A stretch of DNA of 64,000 nucleotides. It comes from Polaromonas eurypsychrophila. Lineage in GTDB: Bacteria; Pseudomonadota; Gammaproteobacteria; Burkholderiales; Burkholderiaceae_C. The position numbers and the translations under genes were made by a program. The stretch's first letter is position 1. Every line of letters starts with the position of its first letter. Positions 27,219-37,882 of this stretch are shown here, in pieces. The notes under the pieces are model-generated. The model had not been told where the DNA came from. It ran no database searches and saw only the letters and a list, made by a program, of their open reading frames with translations. The DNA is taken from positions 1 to 64,000 of the forward strand of contig NZ_BMIG01000006.1 of assembly GCF_014641715.1 (NCBI RefSeq), in the 5' to 3' direction.

Positions 27219-28526
27219 TCAGCTAGCGCTGCGCAAGCCCTGCGCCCAGGAGGGAACGGCGTCCAGCGGCTGCAGGACCTGGGCTTGCGCAAGGTCGCCC
27301 TTGTCTCCACGCAAAGCCTTGACTGCCACGCAGCCTTCTGCAAGCTCGGCCTGTCCAAAAATCAGCGCAAAACGCGCCCCGCTGCCATCGGCTTTTTTGA
27401 ACTGGGACTTCATGCTGCCCATGCCGTCCGCGCTGCCGGCGTGCATCTGCACACTGACACCTTCGGCGCGCAGAGTTTCGCAGGTTGCCATGGCGGTTGG
27501 CATGAGCTCTGCGGATGGCACGATGGCGTAAACGTCGGGCGCTCGCTCGGGCGGTGACACGCCGACTGCTTCGAGCAGCAGCAGCATACGCTCCACGCCC
27601 ATGCCCCAACCCACCGCCGGGGTGGGTTTCCCGCCAAGCTGCTCGAACAGGCCATCGTAGCGGCCACCGCCACAAACCGTGCCCTGCGAACCGAGCTTGT
27701 CCGTGATCCATTCGAACACGGTGAGGTTGTAATAGTCCATGCCTCGCACCAGGCGCGGATTGATGCGGTAGGCCAGTCCCGCTGCGTCGAGCACTGCGCG
27801 CACAGCACTCAGGTGCGCAAGCGAAGCCTCACCAAGAAAACCCATGAGTTGAGGCGCTGCTTCGACGACCGCCTGAAGTGCGGGATTTTTAGTATCGAGG
27901 ATCCGCAGTGGATTGCTGTGCAACCGGCGCTTCGCGTCTTCGTCCAGTACATCGGCATGCGCTTCGAAATGCGCAATCAACGCCGCGCGATGCGCCAGAC
28001 GCTCGCCCGGCTGACCCAGGCTGTTCAACTCGAGTCGCACATGCTCCATCGGGATGCCCAGATCGCGCAGCAATGCGCGGCACATCAGGATCTGCTCAGC
28101 GTCCACATCCGGCCCCGCAAAGCCCAGCGCTTCGACATCAATCTGGTGGAACTGGCGGTAGCGCCCTTTCTGCGGCCGCTCATGGCGAAACAGCGACACG
28201 GCCGACCAGACCCGCATCGGCCCGTTGTACAGCGCGTTGTGCTCGACCATCGCACGCACGATGCCGGCGGTAGCCTCAGGACGCAGCGTGAGCCTGTCGC
28301 CATTCATTGAGTCCACAAAGGAGTACATCTCCTTTTCCACGATATCGGTCACTTCGCCAAGGCCACGCACGAACAGCGCCGTCGGTTCGACGATCGGCGT
28401 GCGCACGTTGGCATAGGCGTAACGCGCCATCAGCGCACGCACCTTGGCCTCAAACCATTCCCAGCGCGCCGCATCGGGCGGCAATATATCGTTCATGCCT
28501 TTGACGGCAGTCAGTTTTTCAGCCAT
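27219..28526 (-). CDS. hisS: Histidyl-tRNA synthetase
   Basis: 435 residues, class II synthetase. The motifs [50 protein letters not shown] and [17 protein letters not shown] are present, and the C-terminal anticodon-binding domain is complete. It charges tRNA-His with histidine. ATG 28526. It lies eight bases after ispG, in the same order (ispG-hisS-yfgM-bamB-der) as in gammaproteobacteria. Confidence 0.97.
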   Translation of the reverse strand: MAEKLTAVKGMNDILPPDAARWEWFEAKVRALMARYAYANVRTPIVEPTALFVRGLGEVTDIVEKEMYSFVDSMNGDRLTLRPEATAGIVRAMVEHNALYNGPMRVWSAVSLFRHERPQKGRYRQFHQIDVEALGFAGPDVDAEQILMCRALLRDLGIPMEHVRLELNSLGQPGERLAHRAALIAHFEAHADVLDEDAKRRLHSNPLRILDTKNPALQAVVEAAPQLMGFLGEASLAHLSAVRAVLDAAGLAYRINPRLVRGMDYYNLTVFEWITDKLGSQGTVCGGGRYDGLFEQLGGKPTPAVGWGMGVERMLLLLEAVGVSPPERAPDVYAIVPSAELMPTAMATCETLRAEGVSVQMHAGSADGMGSMKSQFKKADGSGARFALIFGQAELAEGCVAVKALRGDKGDLAQAQVLQPLDAVPSWAQGLRSAS

Positions 28527-28534
28527 GGCGTTTT

Positions 28535-29806
28535 TTAAGCGGCTTCGGCGACTTGCGTGCCAAAGCGCTTTTCAATGTAGTTTTCGACAATGACCCGGAA
28601 CTCCTGCGCAATGCGGTCGCCGCGCAAGGTCACACTTTTTTCGCCGTCGATGTAGACCGGCGCAGCCGGCGCTTCACCGGAACCCGGCAGGCTGATGCCG
28701 ATATCGGCATGTTTGCTTTCACCTGGCCCGTTGACGATACAGCCCATCACGGCAACCCTGAGTTTTTCAACGCCAGGATACTGTTCGCGCCAGACCGGCA
28801 TCTGGGCGCGCAGGAAGTCGTCGATTTCCTTGGTCAGTTCCTGGAAAGTGGTGCTGGTGGTGCGGCCGCAGCCGGGGCAAGCCGTGACGCTGGGCACAAA
28901 GCTGCGAAGTCCCAGCGCCTGAAGGATTTCCGAGGCAACGACCACTTCCTGGGTGCGAGCTTCACCAGGCTGAGGCGTCAGCGAAACACGGATGGTGTCT
29001 CCAATGCCCTCCTGCAACAGCACCGCCAGGGCCACGCTGGAGGCCACCGTACCCTTGGTGCCCATGCCGGCCTCGGTCAGGCCCAGATGCAGCGCGTAAC
29101 GCGAACGTTTGGACAGTTCGCGGTAGACCGAGATCAAATCCTGGACGCCGCTGACCTTGCACGACAGGATGATCTGGTTTTTGTCCATGCCCAGCTGTTC
29201 AGCGAGCATGGCGGAGTCGAGGGCCGAGGTAATCAGGGCCTCGTACATCACCTGTTTGGCGTCCCAGGGCTGGCGGCGTCGGCTGTTCTCGTCCATAAGG
29301 CTGGCCAGCAACTCCTGGTCAAGACTGCCCCAGTTGACACCGATGCGAACCGGCTTATTCCAACGGACAGCCGCCTCGATCATCTGGCCAAACTGCCTGT
29401 CGTGTTTGTCGCCCTTGCCCACATTGCCGGGGTTGATGCGGTATTTGGACAAGGCCTCGGCACAGGCCGGATAATCGGTCAGCAGGCGGTGGCCGTTGTA
29501 GTGAAAGTCGCCGACCAACGGCACGTCAATGCCCATGCGATCGAGCTGCTCACGCACATAAGGCACGGCCTTGGCTGCTTCGGGCGTATTGACGGTGATC
29601 CGGACCATTTCCGAACCGGCCAGCGCAAGTTCCTTGACCTGGATGGCGGTGCCGATGGCATCGACGGTGTCGGTGTTGGTCATGGACTGCACACGCACCG
29701 GCGCATCGCCGCCTACTGTGACCACGCGCGAACCCCAGACCACCCGCGCCTGAGCGGACACACGTGCCTTGGGCGCTGCCGAGTCAATCGGTAAACAGGC
29801 AGCCAC
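28535..29806 (-). CDS. ispG: 4-hydroxy-3-methylbut-2-enyl diphosphate synthase
   Basis: 423 residues. It catalyses the penultimate step of the MEP isoprenoid pathway. The [4Fe-4S] ligands are visible in CPGCGR and in GCIVNGPGE. The TIM-barrel half carries [10 protein letters not shown] and RINPGNVG. It starts with GTG at 29806, sharing one base with the rodZ stop, so the two are probably coupled. Confidence 0.96.
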   Translation of the reverse strand: MAACLPIDSAAPKARVSAQARVVWGSRVVTVGGDAPVRVQSMTNTDTVDAIGTAIQVKELALAGSEMVRITVNTPEAAKAVPYVREQLDRMGIDVPLVGDFHYNGHRLLTDYPACAEALSKYRINPGNVGKGDKHDRQFGQMIEAAVRWNKPVRIGVNWGSLDQELLASLMDENSRRRQPWDAKQVMYEALITSALDSAMLAEQLGMDKNQIILSCKVSGVQDLISVYRELSKRSRYALHLGLTEAGMGTKGTVASSVALAVLLQEGIGDTIRVSLTPQPGEARTQEVVVASEILQALGLRSFVPSVTACPGCGRTTSTTFQELTKEIDDFLRAQMPVWREQYPGVEKLRVAVMGCIVNGPGESKHADIGISLPGSGEAPAAPVYIDGEKSVTLRGDRIAQEFRVIVENYIEKRFGTQVAEAA

Positions 29807-30804
29807 TATTTCACCTCAAAACGTGCGACGTTGTCTTTGGCGACCGCGCCCAGATCGAAGGGGCGACCACGCACGTGGACCTGCGTGGCATCAACCCGGC
29901 CGACCACAGCAGCCAGCGGCAGCACACCTGACGCACCGGCCACCTCACCGGGGGCCAGGGTGCGGCGCAACACCACCACCCCTTTGGCATCGGTGACCTC
30001 CACCCAGGACGTACCTTTGGCCGTGAACACGATAAGTCCCCCGGCTACCGCCGCGGAGGGCGTTGTAGTTGCTTGCGCAGTTATGGCGGCCGGTGCGTCG
30101 GCGGGGCTCGCCGCCGGCATTAAAAGCGCGGAACCTGCCGGCAAACCGGTGGGGATCGCCTTTGCGGCAGGCAGGACGCCCCCCGCAGCAGCCGCAGCAA
30201 CCGGACTTTCCGACACGGTCGGGCGGGGGCTTTCCTGCAATTGCGCAGGAGTTGCCTCGACACTGCCGGGTACCGGTTGTGGAGCGCCCACAGCCGAACT
30301 GGCCAAGGGCTGAACCGCCATCTCCTGCTGCTGCACAGCCGGAAAAAAGATCAGCACCAGCGCACCCAACAGCAGCAGCAGCCCGGCCAGAACCGCTGGC
30401 CGGGACACCTGCGCCCACAGGGAGGGGCCAGGTCCATCACTCGGGGAGCGAAATGGCGTGTTGATGCTGGTCTGCTGGTAACCAAGGCGCGGCTTGCCGG
30501 TTTGGGGCAAAAGCGCCAGCACCTGGGCAGCATCCATCTTGAGCGTGCGGCAAACGCTTGACGCCAGTGCACGCACAAAAACCGCATCGGGAAGCAAGTC
30601 CAGCCGGTCAGCCTCAAGTGCTTCGAGTTTTTTCACCGGCACCTTCAGCGCGACAGCCAAGGCAGCGATGTGCAGGCCAGCCGCCTCGCGTGCCTGCCTG
30701 AGCAAGGCTCCTGCACTTTCGGCAGGCGCTGGCGATCCGGCTCGCGCAGATTCCTCCATCGGCATGCCTGAGCTGCCCGGCGCTTGGCCGTCAAATTCAC
30801 TCAT
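29806..30804 (-). CDS. rodZ: Cytoskeleton protein RodZ
   Basis: 332 residues. An N-terminal helix-turn-helix of Xre type ([20 protein letters not shown]), a membrane helix near residues 148-168 ([18 protein letters not shown]), an Ala/Pro-rich linker and a C-terminal DUF4115 beta domain ([19 protein letters not shown]). RodZ couples MreB filaments to the cell-wall elongation machinery. ATG 30804 ([10 protein letters not shown]) overlaps the pilF stop by eight bases. Confidence 0.9.
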   Translation of the reverse strand: MSEFDGQAPGSSGMPMEESARAGSPAPAESAGALLRQAREAAGLHIAALAVALKVPVKKLEALEADRLDLLPDAVFVRALASSVCRTLKMDAAQVLALLPQTGKPRLGYQQTSINTPFRSPSDGPGPSLWAQVSRPAVLAGLLLLLGALVLIFFPAVQQQEMAVQPLASSAVGAPQPVPGSVEATPAQLQESPRPTVSESPVAAAAAGGVLPAAKAIPTGLPAGSALLMPAASPADAPAAITAQATTTPSAAVAGGLIVFTAKGTSWVEVTDAKGVVVLRRTLAPGEVAGASGVLPLAAVVGRVDATQVHVRGRPFDLGAVAKDNVARFEVK

Positions 30805-31606
30805 TGAAGGCACCTTTGTCATAAGCTGCCGCTTCACGCGACGCCCCATAGCGTTTTTTCAACTGGTCAGCCAACTGCAACATGGCCTCACGGTTACCCA
30901 GGCTGCGCTCCACCTTGATACCCAGCCAGAGCGTTTCAGCCCTGGCCAGATCGCTGTTGTTGACGCGACGGATATAAAACTGCGCCCGTGGTAGGTCACC
31001 GCGTTGAAAAAGCGCCCTGGACAAGTGGTAGGCAGTGATCGGGTTCCCGGCATCAAGCTCATAGGACTGTGACAGGCTGCGCTCTCCTTCGGCCACCTGC
31101 CCTGCACTGAGCTGGCAAATGCCCTGTGTCATCAGCGTTTTAGCCTGCCCGCCGTACTGGGGCATGGCGATAGCTCGACCAAACAGCGCAACTGATTCGC
31201 TATACCGGTTTTGCTGGCAGAGGAGCCAGCCATAGTTGTGCAACACGCCACCGTCACGGGGATTCAGCGCCAGCGCTCTACGAAAGCTGTCTTCGGCGAG
31301 CGCACTGTCGTTCAGGCGCATATAGACCAGACCACGCAGGTTGTGTGCATCGGCAAAGGTCGGGTCGGCCGCCAGCGCCTGCTTGAGTTCATCCAGCGCC
31401 ACGTTGGTCTGGCCCTGCTGGAAATAATTGGCGGCAAGTTCCAGGCGAATGCGCGCACGCCTGCGGCCATCTGTTTCGTCCGACTCGGTCATAATCTCGG
31501 CCCGCCCGCCAGACCCAGACGTGGCACCCGGATTGGCGGCACAGCCGGCCATCAACACCGCAACCCAGCAGGCGGAAAACCAGATCACGCCACGGACAAG
31601 TTTCAT
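30797..31606 (-). CDS. pilF: Type IV pilus biogenesis lipoprotein PilF/PilW
   Basis: 269 residues. A lipoprotein signal peptide ends VLMAGC, followed by about six TPR motifs ([43 protein letters not shown]). PilF is the pilotin needed for outer-membrane localisation of the pilus secretin. ATG 31606 has GAGAGG upstream and overlaps the rlmN stop by four bases. The order rlmN-pilF-rodZ-ispG is widely conserved. No other pilus genes are in the window. Confidence 0.88.
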   Translation of the reverse strand: MKLVRGVIWFSACWVAVLMAGCAANPGATSGSGGRAEIMTESDETDGRRRARIRLELAANYFQQGQTNVALDELKQALAADPTFADAHNLRGLVYMRLNDSALAEDSFRRALALNPRDGGVLHNYGWLLCQQNRYSESVALFGRAIAMPQYGGQAKTLMTQGICQLSAGQVAEGERSLSQSYELDAGNPITAYHLSRALFQRGDLPRAQFYIRRVNNSDLARAETLWLGIKVERSLGNREAMLQLADQLKKRYGASREAAAYDKGAFNE

Positions 31607-32748
31607 ACGCCGACCTCTCTGGAGACTATCTTGATGCCCTTGAGCATACCCTGCCGCTGTGACGCCATGCGTTGTTGCACGCCGGTGCGATCCTGCACGT
31701 CGCCGGCCAGTTGGCCGCAAGCCGCATCGATATCGTCGCCACGTGTCTTGCGCACTGTGGTCACCATGCCCGCATCGATCAGGATTTTCGCGAAAGCCAT
31801 GACCTGCGGCATGCTGGAGCGCTTGAGTCCCGAAGCCGGGAACGGGTTAAACGGGATCAGGTTGAACTTGCACGACAAACCGCTCACGGAATGTTTTTTC
31901 ATCAACTCCACCAGTTGCTGCGCGTGTTCGGCCTGGTCGTTGACGCCATCGAGCATGCAGTATTCAAAGGTGATGAAGTCACGCGGTGCGGCGCTCTGAT
32001 AGCGACTGCAGGCATCAAGCAGCTCCGCAATCGGATATTTTTTATTGAGCGGCACCAGGTTGCTGCGCAGGGCATCTTCCGGCGCGTGAAGCGACACCGC
32101 CAGCGCCACCGGGCAATCCTGAGCAAGGCGATCCATCATGGGCACCACGCCCGAAGTCGACACGGTCACACGCCGGCGCGACAGGCCGTAGGCATGATCA
32201 TCAAGCATGACACGCAAGGCCGGCAGTAGCTGCGAATAGTTCTGGAGCGGCTCGCCCATGCCCATCATCACGACGTTGGAAACAACCCGTTCGCTCCTGC
32301 CCAGGTGCTGGCGCAGGAAGTGCTCGGCAAACCAGAGCTGACCAATAATCTCGGCGGTGGTGAGGTTGCGGCTGAAGCCCTGGTGACCCGTCGAGCAAAA
32401 GCGGCAGCCGACCGCGCAGCCGGCCTGTGAGGAGATGCACAGAGTGCCGCGGTCAGACTCGGGGATGAAAACCGTCTCGATCACATCGCCGGCGCCGACA
32501 TCGAACAGCCATTTGATGGTGCCGTCAGCCGAATCGTGGCGCGACACCACCTTCAGGCTCTGGATGTGGGCGGAAGCGGGAAGTTTTTCACGCAGCGACT
32601 TCGCCAGATCGGTCATCTGGTCGAAATTTGTTGCGCCTTTCTGGTGAATCCAGCGGAAAAGCTGCGTGGCCCGGAAGCGTTTTTCTCCCAGCGTTTCGCA
32701 AAACGCAGCCAACCCCTCCAGATCGTGATCAAGCAGGTTGGTGGTCAT
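31603..32748 (-). CDS. rlmN: Dual-specificity 23S rRNA (A2503)/tRNA (A37) methyltransferase
   Basis: 381 residues, a radical SAM enzyme. The cluster motif [11 protein letters not shown] and the substrate blocks [26 protein letters not shown] and [20 protein letters not shown] are present. It methylates C2 of A2503 in 23S rRNA and A37 in some tRNAs. ATG 32748. The frame extends far upstream through repeat DNA but without similarity. First gene of the rlmN-pilF-rodZ-ispG-hisS run. Confidence 0.96.
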   Translation of the reverse strand: MTTNLLDHDLEGLAAFCETLGEKRFRATQLFRWIHQKGATNFDQMTDLAKSLREKLPASAHIQSLKVVSRHDSADGTIKWLFDVGAGDVIETVFIPESDRGTLCISSQAGCAVGCRFCSTGHQGFSRNLTTAEIIGQLWFAEHFLRQHLGRSERVVSNVVMMGMGEPLQNYSQLLPALRVMLDDHAYGLSRRRVTVSTSGVVPMMDRLAQDCPVALAVSLHAPEDALRSNLVPLNKKYPIAELLDACSRYQSAAPRDFITFEYCMLDGVNDQAEHAQQLVELMKKHSVSGLSCKFNLIPFNPFPASGLKRSSMPQVMAFAKILIDAGMVTTVRKTRGDDIDAACGQLAGDVQDRTGVQQRMASQRQGMLKGIKIVSREVGV

Positions 32749-32784
32749 GGCAGGGAGTTCCGCGCTAGAGTAGCGACGAGCCGC

Positions 32785-32946
32785 CCCGAGAAAGCACAGC
32801 CCCCTCGGGGGGCAGCAAAGTACGCAAAACGACACGCCTAGGGGTTCCCTCTTCACCAGCCGGGGCCGCGGAACCGGCTTTGCCGGGCCGCAGGCGCAGC
32901 ACCCCCTCGGGGGGCAGCGCAGTACACGAAGCGACAAGCGTGGGGG
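32785..32946. repeat. Intergenic repeat related to 25095-25270
   Basis: The gap between ndk and rlmN carries GCCCCCTCGGGGGGCAGC twice and AGCCGGGGCCGCGGAACC, and ends GAAGCGACAAGCGTGGGGGC. The block order is the same as between bamB and der. The GC-rich palindromes can form hairpins. Confidence 0.7.
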
Positions 32947-32954
32947 CCATATAT

Positions 32955-33380
32955 CTAGCGCGAATAGATGTTCATGCCCGCGAAGAAGAAGCCGATCTCC
33001 ACCTGGGCAGTTTCAACGGCGTCGGAGCCGTGCACGGCGTTGGCATCGATGCTGTCGGCAAAGTCGGCACGGATGGTTCCGGCAGTGGCTTTCTTCGGGT
33101 CCGTCGCACCCATCAGATCGCGGTGCTTCAGGATCGCGTTTTCGCCTTCGAGCGCAGAAATCATGACCGGGCCGGAAATCATGAAAGTCACGAGGTCCTT
33201 GAAGAAGGGACGCTCTTTGTGCACGGCATAAAAAGCCTCGGCTTCACCGCGCGACAGGTGCGCCATGCGGGCTGCGACCACTTTCAGGCCGGCGGCCTCG
33301 AAGCGTGCGTAAATTTGACCAATGACATTTTTTGCCACTGCGTCGGGTTTGATGATGGAGAGAGTGCGTTCGATCGCCAT
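32955..33380 (-). CDS. ndk: Nucleoside diphosphate kinase
   Basis: 141 residues, normal length. [12 protein letters not shown] starts the protein and the phosphate-carrying histidine is in NAVHGSD. It transfers the gamma-phosphate of ATP to nucleoside diphosphates. The ATG at 33380 has AAGGAAA upstream. Confidence 0.97.
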   Translation of the reverse strand: MAIERTLSIIKPDAVAKNVIGQIYARFEAAGLKVVAARMAHLSRGEAEAFYAVHKERPFFKDLVTFMISGPVMISALEGENAILKHRDLMGATDPKKATAGTIRADFADSIDANAVHGSDAVETAQVEIGFFFAGMNIYSR

Positions 33381-33492
33381 GAGATTTCCTTAACCTTGAT
33401 TTTCTTGGATTTATTCAAATCGAATAAAGCCTCTGATTTTAACCCGCCATCAATCGCCCTGTTTGAAAAACGCGTGGGGCGGGCGTGAAGAC

Positions 33493-35142
33493 TCAGCGGT
33501 TTCCGCCCCGGTTACCACCGCCATTGCCCCGGTTTCCGCCGCCACCGCCGCCTGGGCCGCCGCGCCGCTGGCCAGTACCGCCACCTCCGCCGCCCCCACC
33601 ACCGCCAGCGGGGCCATTACCCCCGCTGCGCCGCTGGCCCTGGGCCTGACGCTGGCGGGTAAAGGTTTCAGCACCGATGTAGCCGAAGGAAGTTTTCATC
33701 GGGTCGGGCTGCGCACCACCCGGGCCCTTGTCGGCACGATCGCCGCGGCCACCTCCGTCGTCACGGCGGCGCTGGCCCTGGCCTGGATTGCCACCGAAGT
33801 TTCCCGGCGGGCCGGAACGCGGGGTAGACCCGCCGTTGCCACCGTCCGGACCGCGGCCTTTGCCGCCACCGCCGCGACGCCGGTTGGCATCCCGTGGCGC
33901 GTCGTTGCGGGGCATGGGCGGCTGAAACTCATGAGGCCCCGTTTCCTCGCCGTCGTCCTGGCCAGGTGCAGCTTGTTGCTCCGGCGGTCGGGCCGCGCCG
34001 GCATCCGTACGCCCTCGCCCACCGCGCGACCTGTCGTTGCGGCGTGGACCGCGTGCAGGGCGGGACTCACCCGCGCCGTCTCCGGCTTCAGCCTGCGTTT
34101 TCGGTCCGCGCGGATCAGCGCGCGACTCCGAACGACCGACCGCGTTGGTCAGGGCCCAGATATCGCGTTCGTCGAGTTCCACAAAAGCACCGCGCTTGAG
34201 GCCGCGCGGCAGCACCACGGCGCCATAACGGATGCGGATCAGGCGGCTGACGGCGTGGCCAACGGCCTCGAACATCCGGCGGACCTCGCGGTTGCGCCCT
34301 TCGGAGATGGTCACGCGGTACCAGCAGTTGGCGCCCTCGCCGCCGCCGGCTTCGATGGTGCTGAACTGGGCAAGGCCGTCGTCGAGTTGCACGCCATCGA
34401 GCAGGCGTTTTTTCTCTTCATTGTTCAAGGCACCCAGCACCCGGACCGCGTACTCGCGCTCCAGACCGAAACGCGGATGCATCAACTTGTTGGCTAGCTC
34501 GCCGGAACTGGTCAGCAGCAGCAAGCCTTCGGTATTCAGGTCCAGCCGCCCCACCGACTGCCACTTGCCCTGGAACAGCTTGGGCAGCTTGCGAAACACC
34601 GTGGGACGGTTTTGTGGGTCGTCATGGGACACCACCTCGCCGGAAGGCTTGTGATAGGCGATCACACGCGGCGGCGGCGGGTCGATCCTCACCCGGATCG
34701 GCTTGCCATTGACCTTGACGGTGTCACCGAACTGGATGCGCTGGCCGATATGGGCCGGCTCGGCATTGACCGAGATCCGCCCTTCCAGAATCAATTGCTC
34801 CATTTCAAGCCGCGACCCCAGGCCGGCCTGGGCCAGCACCTTGTGCAATTTCGGCGTTTCCGGCTGGGGCAACAAAACGCGTTTGGCCAGTTCCACTGCG
34901 ACATCTTCCTCGTCCGCGTCGAATTGGCCCGTTACAACGTCGTCGAAGCGGTTCGCCGGTGCGCCTGATGGCTGGGCCTGGCGAGTCGGCCCGGCCACGC
35001 CTTCAGCAGCAGCAGCAGGCGTGGCATCCGCTATCAAATCAGTAGCTGGTAGCGCTTTATGGCTATGGGCTGAAACCATTTTTGACTCTTCGATCTGGGG
35101 GGGGGGCAGAACGGCCGGGGCCGGATTGTCGTTGGGGTTCAT
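33493..35142 (-). CDS. rluB: 23S rRNA pseudouridine(2605) synthase RluB with long Gly/Arg tail
   Basis: 549 residues. An S4 RNA-binding domain ([20 protein letters not shown]) is followed by the pseudouridine synthase domain with the catalytic Asp in [13 protein letters not shown]. From about residue 335 a low-complexity tail rich in Gly, Arg, Pro and Asp follows, ending in repeated GGNRG motifs; such tails are seen in Burkholderiales RluB and probably bind RNA. Residues about 18-37 come from a copy of the dispersed ~60-bp repeat (35030-35088). Adjacent to scpB, as often. Confidence 0.9.
   Translation of the reverse strand: MNPNDNPAPAVLPPPQIEESKMVSAHSHKALPATDLIADATPAAAAEGVAGPTRQAQPSGAPANRFDDVVTGQFDADEEDVAVELAKRVLLPQPETPKLHKVLAQAGLGSRLEMEQLILEGRISVNAEPAHIGQRIQFGDTVKVNGKPIRVRIDPPPPRVIAYHKPSGEVVSHDDPQNRPTVFRKLPKLFQGKWQSVGRLDLNTEGLLLLTSSGELANKLMHPRFGLEREYAVRVLGALNNEEKKRLLDGVQLDDGLAQFSTIEAGGGEGANCWYRVTISEGRNREVRRMFEAVGHAVSRLIRIRYGAVVLPRGLKRGAFVELDERDIWALTNAVGRSESRADPRGPKTQAEAGDGAGESRPARGPRRNDRSRGGRGRTDAGAARPPEQQAAPGQDDGEETGPHEFQPPMPRNDAPRDANRRRGGGGKGRGPDGGNGGSTPRSGPPGNFGGNPGQGQRRRDDGGGRGDRADKGPGGAQPDPMKTSFGYIGAETFTRQRQAQGQRRSGGNGPAGGGGGGGGGGTGQRRGGPGGGGGGNRGNGGGNRGGNR
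35030..35088. repeat. Dispersed ~60-bp repeat inside rluB
   Basis: Reads GCTATCAAATCAGTAGCTGG, then TAGCGC, then GGCTATGGGCTGAAACC. It encodes the [15 protein letters not shown] stretch in the poorly conserved N-terminal region of RluB. Confidence 0.7.
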
Positions 35143-35153
35143 GCGGTGGCCAT

Positions 35154-35903
35154 TCAGGCGTGGGGATCAGGAGATGCCCGGCTGCTGGCCGGGGCTTCCT
35201 GCAAGCTATCAAAGTCTGCCGGCTCGGCAGGGCTGGCTGCGGCCAATGCCGCCTCTGTCTCATTGGGGAGTGGGGTTTCAGTGTCGCCATCGCCAGAAGC
35301 ATGCCCCGCCGCTTCCAGTGCGAGGGTGTCGTTGCTGGCGGGCGGGCCTGCCAGGCCGAATTCGATCTGCTCCAACATGGTCGCCTGGCCAGCCGCGTTG
35401 TCCATGGCCGGAAGCTGATCCAGCGATTGAACACCAAGGTCATCGAGGAACTGCCGCGTTGTCGCGTACAGGCCGGGGCGCCCCACGGTTTCGCGATGCC
35501 CGATCACTTCCACCCAGCCGCGGTCCTCAAGTTGTTTGAGGAGCAGGCTGTTGATGGTGACCCCGCGGATGTCCTCCATGTCCCCGCGCGTCACCGGCTG
35601 GCGGTACGCAATGATGGCCAGAGTCTCCAGCGTGGCGCGGGTGTAGCGCGGCGGCTTTTCAGGGTGCAGACGATCCAGGAACTCGCGCATGTCGGGGCGG
35701 CTCTGGAAACGCCAGCCAGTGGCCACACGCACCAGTTCCACGCCGCGTCCGGACCAGTCGTTTTGCAGGTCCTCAAGAAGCAGCTTCAGGGTGTCGGCCG
35801 TCAGCGCCCCGTTGAACAAAACACCCATGTCACGCACAGCCAGCGGCTGCTGCGCGCAAATCAGTGCCGTTTCGAGGACGCGCTTCGCATCCGTCGTATT
35901 CAT
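35154..35903 (-). CDS. scpB: Segregation and condensation protein B
   Basis: 249 residues. Winged-helix ScpB signatures are present: [34 protein letters not shown], and [17 protein letters not shown]. ScpB joins the SMC-ScpA condensin that compacts the chromosome; scpA and smc are not in this window. The C-terminal 60 residues are a variable acidic/Ala-rich tail. ATG 35903 is preferred to an upstream frame start. Confidence 0.92.
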   Translation of the reverse strand: MNTTDAKRVLETALICAQQPLAVRDMGVLFNGALTADTLKLLLEDLQNDWSGRGVELVRVATGWRFQSRPDMREFLDRLHPEKPPRYTRATLETLAIIAYRQPVTRGDMEDIRGVTINSLLLKQLEDRGWVEVIGHRETVGRPGLYATTRQFLDDLGVQSLDQLPAMDNAAGQATMLEQIEFGLAGPPASNDTLALEAAGHASGDGDTETPLPNETEAALAAASPAEPADFDSLQEAPASSRASPDPHA

Positions 35904-36005
35904 GGTCTTGGTTCCGAAAGTAAACGAGGTCAAGGCGCCTGGCAGCGCAACTCACATCATGCGCAAGCACTTCATCAGGGTGCGCCGTGTGCGGGTAGCA
36001 GAAAA

Positions 36006-37040
36006 CTACTGGCTTTGATTGTATCCCAGCCCCACGCCGGCCACGGCGGCCGCCAGATCAGCAGGCAGCGGCGACAGGAACTCCAGCGCCTCATGGGTGA
36101 CGGGATGCTCGAAGGCCAGCCGACAGGCATGCAAGGCCTGGCGCCCCAGTCCGGCAACGGGCTTTCCACCATAAACCTCGTCCGCCACCAGCGGATGGCC
36201 GATAGCCGCCATGTGCACCCGAATTTGATGGGTCCGGCCCGTCTGTAACTTGCAACGCACCAGGCAAAACCCGCCGCCGCTGCCCAGCCTGAAGATACCG
36301 GTAGACGCGGTCTTGCCGGAATTTCGCTCCAGGTCCACCACCGCCATGCGCAGCCGGTTGCGCGGATCGCGGCCTATCGGGTCTTCCACCTGACGCGCGG
36401 CCGGCCCCAGCCAGTCGCCGTGGGCCAAGGCCAGATATTCCCGGCTGACGGTTCTGGCGGCAATCATGGCCACCAATTGGTCCATCACCTGGCGCTTGCG
36501 CGCCACGACCATCAGGCCGCTGGTGTCCTTGTCCAACCGGTGCACGATGCCAGCGCGCGGCAGGAGACTGGCCTGCGGATCGCGGCCCAGCAGGCCGTTG
36601 AGCAGCGTGCCACTCCAGTTGCCGGGCGCCGGATGCACCACCAGCCCCGCCGGCTTGTTGACGACCAACAAATGTTCATCTTCAAACACGATCTCCAGCG
36701 CCATCGTTTCAGGTTTGAAGGCCTGACTTTGCGGCGTGGGTTTGAGTTCGACCTGCAACACATTGCCGGCCTTCACACGTCCCGCCGATTTGGTGACCGT
36801 CACGCCATTGAGCTGCACTGCCCCGGCCTCGATCAGTTGCTGCAGATAATTGCGGGAAAATTCATGCACGGCCTGTGCGAGTGTTCGGTCCAGACGCTCA
36901 CCGTGGCTGGCAGCAGCTACCACGACCTGGCGCAACTCGAAGCCAGCGCCCGTCTCCAGTTCGTCGGCGATCTCGTCAGACAAACCGTCCCCGGCATTGG
37001 CGCTCGATATAATCAATTTGCTTTGTTCAGAATCAGTCAT
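36006..37040 (-). CDS. rluD: 23S rRNA pseudouridine(1911/1915/1917) synthase
   Basis: 344 residues. An N-terminal S4 domain (ERLDRTLAQAVHEFSRNYL) and an RluA-type catalytic domain with HRLDKDTSGL. It modifies helix 69 of 23S rRNA. ATG 37040 lies only 17 bases from the divergent bamD start; the rluD/bamD pair is conserved in proteobacteria. Confidence 0.94.
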   Translation of the reverse strand: MTDSEQSKLIISSANAGDGLSDEIADELETGAGFELRQVVVAAASHGERLDRTLAQAVHEFSRNYLQQLIEAGAVQLNGVTVTKSAGRVKAGNVLQVELKPTPQSQAFKPETMALEIVFEDEHLLVVNKPAGLVVHPAPGNWSGTLLNGLLGRDPQASLLPRAGIVHRLDKDTSGLMVVARKRQVMDQLVAMIAARTVSREYLALAHGDWLGPAARQVEDPIGRDPRNRLRMAVVDLERNSGKTASTGIFRLGSGGGFCLVRCKLQTGRTHQIRVHMAAIGHPLVADEVYGGKPVAGLGRQALHACRLAFEHPVTHEALEFLSPLPADLAAAVAGVGLGYNQSQ

Positions 37041-37057
37041 TTACAGGATCAATTGCG

Positions 37058-37882
37058 ATGTTTTCCACCAAATTATCGGTTGTTCCCGCTCCCCCCCCTT
37101 TTACAGCGGCAGCCCTGCTAGCCTGCGTCCTCATGTTGTCGGCCTGTTCCTCCACCGTGAAAGACCCGACGGCAAACTGGAGCCCGAACAAAATTTATGC
37201 GGAGGCCCGTGAAGAAGCGAGCTCCGGCGCCTACGACAAGGCCATTCCGCTGTTTGAAAAGCTAGAAGGCCGCGCTGCAGGCACGCCGCTGGCCCAACAA
37301 GCGCAGCTTGAAAAAGCCCACGCCCAGTACAAGGGTGGCGAGCAGGCCCAGGCCCAGGCCACGCTGGACCGGTTCGTGAAGTTGCACCCGGCCAGCCCGG
37401 CCATCGACTACGCCCTGTACCTCAAAGGTCTGGTGACCTTCAACGAAAACCTGGGCTTGTTCAGTTTTCTGTACCGACAGGATTTGTCGGAGCGTGACCA
37501 GAAGGCGGCCAAGGAATCATTCGATGCCTTCAAGGACTTGTCCAATCGTTTTCCCGATTCCAAGTACACAGCCGATGCACGCCTGCGCATGACCTATATT
37601 GTCAACTCACTGGCGCAGTATGAAGTCCATGTGGCGCGTTACTACTACACCCGCGGCGCCTATATTTCCGCCATCAACCGCGCGCAAACTGCCCTGACCG
37701 ACTACCGCGACGTGCCAGTGCTTGAAGACGCGCTGTTTATCCTCTACAAATCCTACGATGCGCTGGGCATGGCCCAGTTGCGCGATGACACCAAACGCGT
37801 GATGGAAAAAAGCTACCCGAAGAGCGAGTACCTGACCAAGGGTTTCAAGTCAGTTGAGTCGCCGTGGTACCGCTTCTGGTAA
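37058..37882 (+). CDS. bamD: Outer membrane assembly lipoprotein BamD
   Basis: 274 residues. A lipoprotein signal peptide ends LMLSAC, followed by five TPR motifs (YAEAREEASSGAYDKAIPLF; ADARLRMTYIVNSLAQYEVHVARYYYTRGAY). BamD is the essential lipoprotein of the BAM complex. GGATC upstream of ATG 37058 serves as ribosome binding site. Its last 38 bases overlap the 3' end of the convergent dinG-like gene. Confidence 0.95.
   Translation: MFSTKLSVVPAPPPFTAAALLACVLMLSACSSTVKDPTANWSPNKIYAEAREEASSGAYDKAIPLFEKLEGRAAGTPLAQQAQLEKAHAQYKGGEQAQAQATLDRFVKLHPASPAIDYALYLKGLVTFNENLGLFSFLYRQDLSERDQKAAKESFDAFKDLSNRFPDSKYTADARLRMTYIVNSLAQYEVHVARYYYTRGAYISAINRAQTALTDYRDVPVLEDALFILYKSYDALGMAQLRDDTKRVMEKSYPKSEYLTKGFKSVESPWYRFW

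Noticed and set aside
35190..35220. AAGCTATCAAAGTCTGCC in scpB as a repeat copy
   Set aside because: Only about 15 bases match and the right half is absent.
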